Part shown: positions 8,469-13,057 of the stretch, one piece after another
How positions within the stretch are numbered: the first letter of the stretch is position 1
Layout of the letters: each line of letters begins with the position of its first letter
From: an uncultured Lachnospiraceae bacterium
GTDB lineage: Bacteria > Bacillota > Clostridia > Lachnospirales > Lachnospiraceae
Direction: 5' to 3'
Length of the DNA stretch: 15,722 bases
Assembly: GCA_910584205.1 (NCBI GenBank)
Contig: CAJUAA010000036.1
Location: forward strand, 1-15,722
Notes under the pieces: generated by a model
Told to the model about the DNA's origin: nothing
Databases searched by the model: none
The model's input: only the letters and a program-made list of their open reading frames with translations
Program-made: the position numbers and the translations under genes

Positions 8469-8510
8469 AAGGAAAGAAATCTGTAAAAACGGGGGGTTCT
8501 TCCTTTTTTT
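8469..8510 (+). terminator. Possible attenuator in the leader of the secreted-protein gene
   Basis: AAGGAAAGAA (8469-8478) can pair with TTCTTCCTT (8497-8505) with a one-base bulge, followed by a T run to 8510. This would be a terminator-like hairpin inside the 5' leader, between promoter and start codon. The loop is long (18 bases, including six Gs) and the stem is weak, so this is tentative. Confidence 0.25.
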
Positions 8511-8549
8511 CCGCACAGTTGATTTATGAAAGAAATGGAGGAAGGTAAA

Positions 8550-11500
8550 TTGAGAAACAGCAGAAACAAAAAACTGCTCTGCCTGTTGTTGACGGCGGCC
8601 ATGCTGGTACAGCCCATGGCGGTATCGGCGTCTGTTCCGTCCGGAGATCCGGCTGCGGATCAGACGGCGATACAGAGGCAGGAAACGCCTGCGGCTGAGA
8701 CGGATATACAGACGGGAGAAGATGTCACCGGTCAGGAAGATCTGAAGGGCGATGAGACGCCTGCAGGCCAGCCCGATGTACAAACCGCAGATCCGGCTGA
8801 GGATCAGGCAGAACAGGAAGAGCCGGAGGAAACAGTGGAGACGGAGGCTTTGCCGTCCGAGGAACCGGCCGCAGAGGAAACGGACGGCGTGACGGCTGCC
8901 CCGGAGGAGGCCGGCGGGCCGGAAGCGGATCAGGAGACCGTGCAGGAAGAGAAGGCGCCGGTTCTGCAGGATGGCCAGGCCGTCATTCCGGCAGGCAGCG
9001 ATCCGGCAGCGGTAAAGCTTCTTCTGGCAGATGCCCTGCTTGGCAACGGTGGGGATTTCACAGAGGAAGAGCTGCTGGCGCTGGACTGGCAGTATTACTG
9101 CGAGGGAAAGACAAAGATCGGAACCTGGGGCAACCGGAGCTGGGGCTCCGTCGAGGGTTTTCAGACAGAGACCGGAAAGCTGATCAAGACCCAGTATACA
9201 CATCCGGCGCTGGCCGATAACGGAGACGGGGACTATCAGGTCCGCCTTGCGGGTACGGATGCGGAGGTGACGCTGAGCAAGAAAGCCGTACTGGATTCCA
9301 GCATCCTGCTGAAGGACGGGATCTCGGTTGGCTTCCCCTGGACAGAGGACGGCAGCGTGGATTATGAGCAGTTTCAGAGGGATGTCTTCCAGGCAGCGGT
9401 TGAGGGGACGACTCCGGAACTGATGCCGGAGGATGTGAGCATCACCTATTACGCAACTGCAAAAAGCGGCAGCGTGGGAAGTATGGGCAAAAACTGGGCG
9501 CCCTTAAGCGGCGGAAAGGTATCCGGCCTTGACTATCCCGCCATCTCCCCGGGCGAGCACCAGATTCGCGTCAGCTGGGGCGGAGACGGCACGTACGCGG
9601 CTGCACAGGCGGAGACGACCGTGACGGTGACAGACCGCGAGGAAGCGCCTTATGTGCGGAAAGATCCGACAGACCGTGTAAGACGGACCGTAAAAGAGGA
9701 CCTGTCCGTGGATTATGACCTGCTGGAGGAGGCAATTTTCCATGCCGTGATCGAGGAATCCGAGGTACTGACCCTGGACAACGTAACGATCGAATATTAC
9801 GCAACCGCCAAATCCGGCAGCGTAGGAAGCCTCGGCAAAGGCTGGGCGCCTTTAAGCGGCGGAAAAGTATCCGGCCTGGACTATCCGGGCATCCCTGCCG
9901 GCGTGCAGACGGTCCGGATCAGCTGGCCCGGCAGCCGGGTGTATGCGCCCACAACGATTCAGGCGGAAGTGGAGGTGCTGGACCGCGAGCAGGTACAGTT
10001 CCAGCTTCAGGAAGGACCCTATGAGGTGGGGCTTGTGTTCACGCCGGAGCAGGGCTACGACTATGACGCCACAGCAAGAGCCATCTATGACGCAGTGATC
10101 GCTTCGGTCAGCCCGGAAGTGGATTATGAGAAGGTTCAGGTGGAATATAACACGGATCTGACCGGCCTGACCCATATCAGCTACAAACCGCTGGGGGAAA
10201 AGGACGCGACAGGACTGGTCAGATTCAAGGACGGAACCTGGGAGATCCGCATCTCCTGCGGCGATACGGTGGAATACCGCGGCAATGCCGTTACGGCAGA
10301 AGTGACGGTCAGCGACAACCGGATCGTCAGCCGCGTGGTTTTGAACGACGATATTTTGTTTACCTACCATATGGACGCTGCAGTGATGAAGCAGGCGATT
10401 TACGATCGCGCCATCGACTGGGAGAATTCCGAGCTTCCCGCCGGAGAAACCGTGAACATGGAGGACTTTGAGATCCTGTATAAAGCGCAGATCGATGTTC
10501 TGGACAGCCGGTTTGACGCCGGACAGCTGGGAGGCCTGCTGGATAAGATTCCGGGCCTGGAAGGCGTCGGCGGCAGCGTGGAAGAGATTGCAGGAAGCTT
10601 AAACGACAGCACCAGGCGCTGGATGCCTCTGGAAGGCGGCGAGTATCTGGGCGTTCCCTACGCACCCATGGGCGCAGGCAGGCAGCAGATCCAGATCGTC
10701 TATAAAGGAAATGCAGAGTACCGCCCGTCCGATGCGGCGGAGGGCGCCGTCACGGTAAATAAGGCGAATGTGAAGGTCAGCGTTCATTCAGACAATATCT
10801 ACGCGGACCAGCAGCTGCCGGCAGGATTTATCACGACAGATCCTGCGGACCAGTTCGATTTCTATACGATTTATGCCGGAGCGACCAGCAATGTAAGCCT
10901 TGGGCTGTATCTGGATCTGCCGGACAAATTTGACAACAACCGTCTGATCCGCATTCTGGACCCGGTGGTGGAGAAGATCACCGGCAGGAGTTTCACGAAG
11001 ATGCTGCAGGACGGAGTAACGGTAGGTGAGCTGCGCAGCCTGTTCGACAGCACGGAGCTTCTGGAGCTTCTGGATAAACTGGGCGTGGATACCGGAGCCT
11101 TCGGACAGATCCTGAAGGTGATCAACGCCATGCCGTCGGCCCTGGACAGTACCAGGATCGGCTTTGGCGCGCCGGGACGCGCGGGACTGTACACGGTGAC
11201 TGTCATTACGGATAATAAAAATTACAACACGGGCGTTGGAGTCGGCGCTCTGCTGGTCCGGATGCGTTCCTCAGGCGTGAAGCTGAACTGGAATGAGAAT
11301 CTGGGCAGCAAAATCAGCGCGTCGGATGCCAAAAGCTTTGATTTCGGCGCGACCCTGTCCTGTAATGGAGACGTGACGGTCAGCCAGGACAACGTGCACT
11401 ATCTGTATTCCGGATTTACCAGCAAATGGCGGGTATATTCCAGTACGACCACTCCGCCGACGGAACCGGGCCGTTATGTAGTGACCGTAGTCACTCTGGG

Positions 11501-11552
11501 AGGAAATTACCAGGCATTCCCCATCACCCGGTCGTTCCAGATCACAAAGTGA
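8550..11552 (+). CDS. Secreted protein with an acidic stretch and four Ig-like repeat modules
   Basis: A roughly 1000-residue exported protein. I chose TTG 8550 because GGAGGAAGG lies at the right distance (8 bases) and the signal peptide then begins directly: RNSRNKK, a hydrophobic core, and a likely cleavage after AVSA. ATG 8526 has no ribosome site. After cleavage comes an acidic Glu/Asp/Pro/Ala/Gln-rich low-complexity stretch to about residue 155, then a short globular part. Four related modules of about 105-150 residues follow, each ending in an Ig-like strand pattern (IRVSW...VTVTD), then a larger C-terminal domain ending ITRSFQITK. There is no LPxTG motif, membrane tail or recognisable wall-binding repeat, so anchoring is unexplained. 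The regulator gene starts 18 bases after its stop, so they share an operon. Exact function unknown; adhesion or matrix role is a guess. Confidence 0.9.
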   Translation: MRNSRNKKLLCLLLTAAMLVQPMAVSASVPSGDPAADQTAIQRQETPAAETDIQTGEDVTGQEDLKGDETPAGQPDVQTADPAEDQAEQEEPEETVETEALPSEEPAAEETDGVTAAPEEAGGPEADQETVQEEKAPVLQDGQAVIPAGSDPAAVKLLLADALLGNGGDFTEEELLALDWQYYCEGKTKIGTWGNRSWGSVEGFQTETGKLIKTQYTHPALADNGDGDYQVRLAGTDAEVTLSKKAVLDSSILLKDGISVGFPWTEDGSVDYEQFQRDVFQAAVEGTTPELMPEDVSITYYATAKSGSVGSMGKNWAPLSGGKVSGLDYPAISPGEHQIRVSWGGDGTYAAAQAETTVTVTDREEAPYVRKDPTDRVRRTVKEDLSVDYDLLEEAIFHAVIEESEVLTLDNVTIEYYATAKSGSVGSLGKGWAPLSGGKVSGLDYPGIPAGVQTVRISWPGSRVYAPTTIQAEVEVLDREQVQFQLQEGPYEVGLVFTPEQGYDYDATARAIYDAVIASVSPEVDYEKVQVEYNTDLTGLTHISYKPLGEKDATGLVRFKDGTWEIRISCGDTVEYRGNAVTAEVTVSDNRIVSRVVLNDDILFTYHMDAAVMKQAIYDRAIDWENSELPAGETVNMEDFEILYKAQIDVLDSRFDAGQLGGLLDKIPGLEGVGGSVEEIAGSLNDSTRRWMPLEGGEYLGVPYAPMGAGRQQIQIVYKGNAEYRPSDAAEGAVTVNKANVKVSVHSDNIYADQQLPAGFITTDPADQFDFYTIYAGATSNVSLGLYLDLPDKFDNNRLIRILDPVVEKITGRSFTKMLQDGVTVGELRSLFDSTELLELLDKLGVDTGAFGQILKVINAMPSALDSTRIGFGAPGRAGLYTVTVITDNKNYNTGVGVGALLVRMRSSGVKLNWNENLGSKISASDAKSFDFGATLSCNGDVTVSQDNVHYLYSGFTSKWRVYSSTTTPPTEPGRYVVTVVTLGGNYQAFPITRSFQITK
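9312..10760 (+). repeat. Four protein-coding Ig-like repeat modules
   Basis: Modules lie at about 9312-9635, 9648-9983, 9990-10317 and 10318-10760. Modules 1 and 2 are nearly identical in their core: YYATAKSGSVGS, WAPLSGGKVSGLDYP and I-R-V/I-SW are shared almost word for word. Modules 3 and 4 are diverged, keeping an A-I-x-x-A-V helix, W/K-x-PL-x-G and the terminal V-T-V strand. Module 4 carries an insertion of about 45 residues. The pattern is amplification of one domain with later divergence. Confidence 0.75.
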
Positions 11553-11570
11553 TCCTGAGGGAGGAGAGTC

Positions 11571-11999
11571 ATGGCTTCAAAAGTGTTGCAGATACGGATG
11601 CTGGGAGGATTTTCCATCTATTACGGAGGAAAACCGGTTGTCTTTAACAAAATGGGAAGTTCCAAATCCGTCCGTCTTCTGCAGATGCTTTTGCTGTCTC
11701 TGAAAAAGGGGATATCCAAAAGTGAACTGATCGACAACCTGTACGGTTGGAATGAAAAACAGGATATGGCAAACGGCAATAAGAACCTGAACAACCTGAT
11801 CTACCGCCTGAAAAAGCAGCTGGTCGCCTGCGGGCTTCCGGATGACGAGTATGTGGCGATCAACGACGGCATGTGCTGCTTTCAGTGCAGCGCCGGCTTG
11901 GAGCTGGATACCCGTCGGTTTGAGGAGATGGTGGAAAAGGCGAAAAATATCTGCCGGGGGGGGGGTAGAACGGATACAGTTATTTTGCAGGGCAAATGA
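11571..11999 (+). CDS. Off-state product: truncated regulator (winged-helix half)
   Basis: With ten Gs, translation from ATG 11571 stops at TGA 11997-11999 after 142 residues, the last ones being frame-shifted. It keeps the whole DNA-binding winged helix but loses the BTAD and GGDEF-like parts. Such a fragment could be inert or could compete for DNA sites. Confidence 0.6.
   Translation: MASKVLQIRMLGGFSIYYGGKPVVFNKMGSSKSVRLLQMLLLSLKKGISKSELIDNLYGWNEKQDMANGNKNLNNLIYRLKKQLVACGLPDDEYVAINDGMCCFQCSAGLELDTRRFEEMVEKAKNICRGGGRTDTVILQGK
11956..11965 (+). repeat. Poly-G tract of ten, candidate slippage site
   Basis: A homopolymer of ten Gs inside the regulator gene. It is the only long mononucleotide run I found in coding DNA here, and it lies exactly where the frame breaks. 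Loss of one G restores the full reading frame. Confidence 0.95.
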
Positions 12000-12000
12000 G

Positions 12001-12834
12001 ATGTATACGGGTGAACTTCTTCCTGCCAACCTGTCTGATGTGTGGTTTTACCATAAGAGCAATTATTTTAAAGAGCTTTACCTGGAGACGATCCGGGAGC
12101 TGGAACAGGAATATCTGAAAGAACGAAATTATAAGAATCGTCTGTTGCTCTACTCCAGGGCGGCGGCGATCTATCCTTTCGAAAACTGGCAGACGAGCCT
12201 GATCCGGTGCAATCTGGAGATGTACCGCTATAAAGAGGCGCTGGACATCTATAATGATACGATGGAGCTGTATGCCAGAGAGATGGGAAGCCCGCCCATG
12301 GAAGAGATGCAGAAATGCTTCGAGGAGCTGCAGCTGACGGATGAGAACCACCAGATCGATGCGGTGGACCCGGGCAGCTGGAGAAAGATGGACCGGGTGT
12401 TCATGGTCCGCAAGAAGGAGATTCAGAGAGCGATCTTTCAGGAAGAAAAGAAGGAAGGGGCTTATTACTGTACCTATCCCAGCTTTGTGGACTACTGCCG
12501 TCTGGTGGCAAGGGCAAAGGATCGGAATGCGTTTCCGGCCATGCTCATGTTCCTGACGCTGAGCCAGAGAGGGAAAAAGGAGCACATGAAGCCTCTGGAC
12601 CTTCAGGAACAGATGAAGATTCTGAAAACGGCCATCGGAGATTCTCTGCGGACCGGGGATGCCTATACCCGCTATGGAAACCGGCATTTTATCCTGATGC
12701 TGGTGAAAACGGAAAAGGAGTACTGCAGTTCCATCTTCCAGCGGATTGAAGAGGACTATGCCAGAAAATCCGGCAGAGGCGAGCTGTGGTATTACGCGGA
12801 TATGACGCAGGAGCTGTCGGAAAGCGTTTTTTAG
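12001..12834 (+). CDS. Off-state downstream half: BTAD and GGDEF-like part
   Basis: In the second frame the first ATG after the stop is at 12001, just one base beyond TGA 11997-11999, with CAGGG about 8 bases upstream. Termination-reinitiation could therefore yield a separate 277-residue protein with most of the BTAD domain and the GGDEF-like tail. Whether it is made is unknown; in the joined state it is simply the C-terminal two thirds of the regulator. Confidence 0.5.
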   Translation: MYTGELLPANLSDVWFYHKSNYFKELYLETIRELEQEYLKERNYKNRLLLYSRAAAIYPFENWQTSLIRCNLEMYRYKEALDIYNDTMELYAREMGSPPMEEMQKCFEELQLTDENHQIDAVDPGSWRKMDRVFMVRKKEIQRAIFQEEKKEGAYYCTYPSFVDYCRLVARAKDRNAFPAMLMFLTLSQRGKKEHMKPLDLQEQMKILKTAIGDSLRTGDAYTRYGNRHFILMLVKTEKEYCSSIFQRIEEDYARKSGRGELWYYADMTQELSESVF

Positions 12835-12890
12835 CGGACCGCGCCGTTACCATTGATATTCAGTAAACATTCAGATAAAGCTGTCACATT

Positions 12891-12935
12891 ATGCAAAAAG
12901 CCATCCGGATATCAGAACGGACGGCTTTTTTGCAT
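12891..12935 (+). terminator. Rho-independent terminator after the regulator
   Basis: GCCATCCG (12900-12907) pairs with CGGACGGC (12918-12925) with one mismatch, extended by AAAAA/TTTTT and GC pairs, with a 10-base loop and a T run on the plus strand. The A/T flanks make it potentially bidirectional. It ends the secreted-protein/regulator operon 57 bases after the stop codon. Confidence 0.88.
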
Positions 12936-12962
12936 TTTATTAAATTCTGAAAAAGAGAGGGG

Positions 12963-13000
12963 ACAGGAGTCAGCTTGCAGGATACCCCCTTTGCTATAAT
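12963..13000 (+). promoter_or_regulatory. Promoter/operator of the serine-rich adhesin, copy B of the shared 38-bp element
   Basis: ACAGGAG (12963-12969), TTGCAGGA (12975-12982) and CTTTGCTATAAT (12989-13000) occur at exactly the spacing seen at 8399-8436. CAGGA is again repeated 14 bp apart (12964-12968 and 12978-12982), and the -10 is again extended TGCTATAAT with no clear -35. The transcript would start near 13007, about 50 bases before the start codon. Confidence 0.75.
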
Positions 13001-13057
13001 TAGGGACAGTTAAATGGAAACCCTGCCATAAAGAAAGGAAAAGTAAAGGAAGTAAGG

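Larger units (their letters stand above)
11571..12834 (+). pseudogene. BTAD/SARP-like transcriptional regulator, frame broken at a G10 tract (candidate phase-variable gene)
   Basis: Two overlapping frames together encode one regulator of about 420 residues. Frame 1 (from ATG 11571, GGGAGGAGAG upstream) gives an OmpR-type winged helix starting VLQIRMLGGFSIYYGG, as in SARP/BTAD activators. Frame 2 continues with the BTAD helical domain (MYTGELLPANL, then AAAIYPFENWQ and YKEALDIYNDTMELY). A C-terminal degenerate GGDEF-like part follows (SLRTGDAYTRYGNRHFILMLV) without a GGDEF motif. The switch lies in ten Gs (11956-11965); nine or twelve would join the frames in a loop between BTAD helices. SARP proteins activate promoters by binding direct repeats near -35. 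As written the gene is off. A sequencing or assembly indel is the main alternative. Confidence 0.8.

Noticed and set aside
8526..8549. ATG 8526 as start of the secreted protein
   Set aside because: No Shine-Dalgarno sequence; the GGAGG at 8537-8541 points to TTG 8550, which also gives a cleaner signal peptide.
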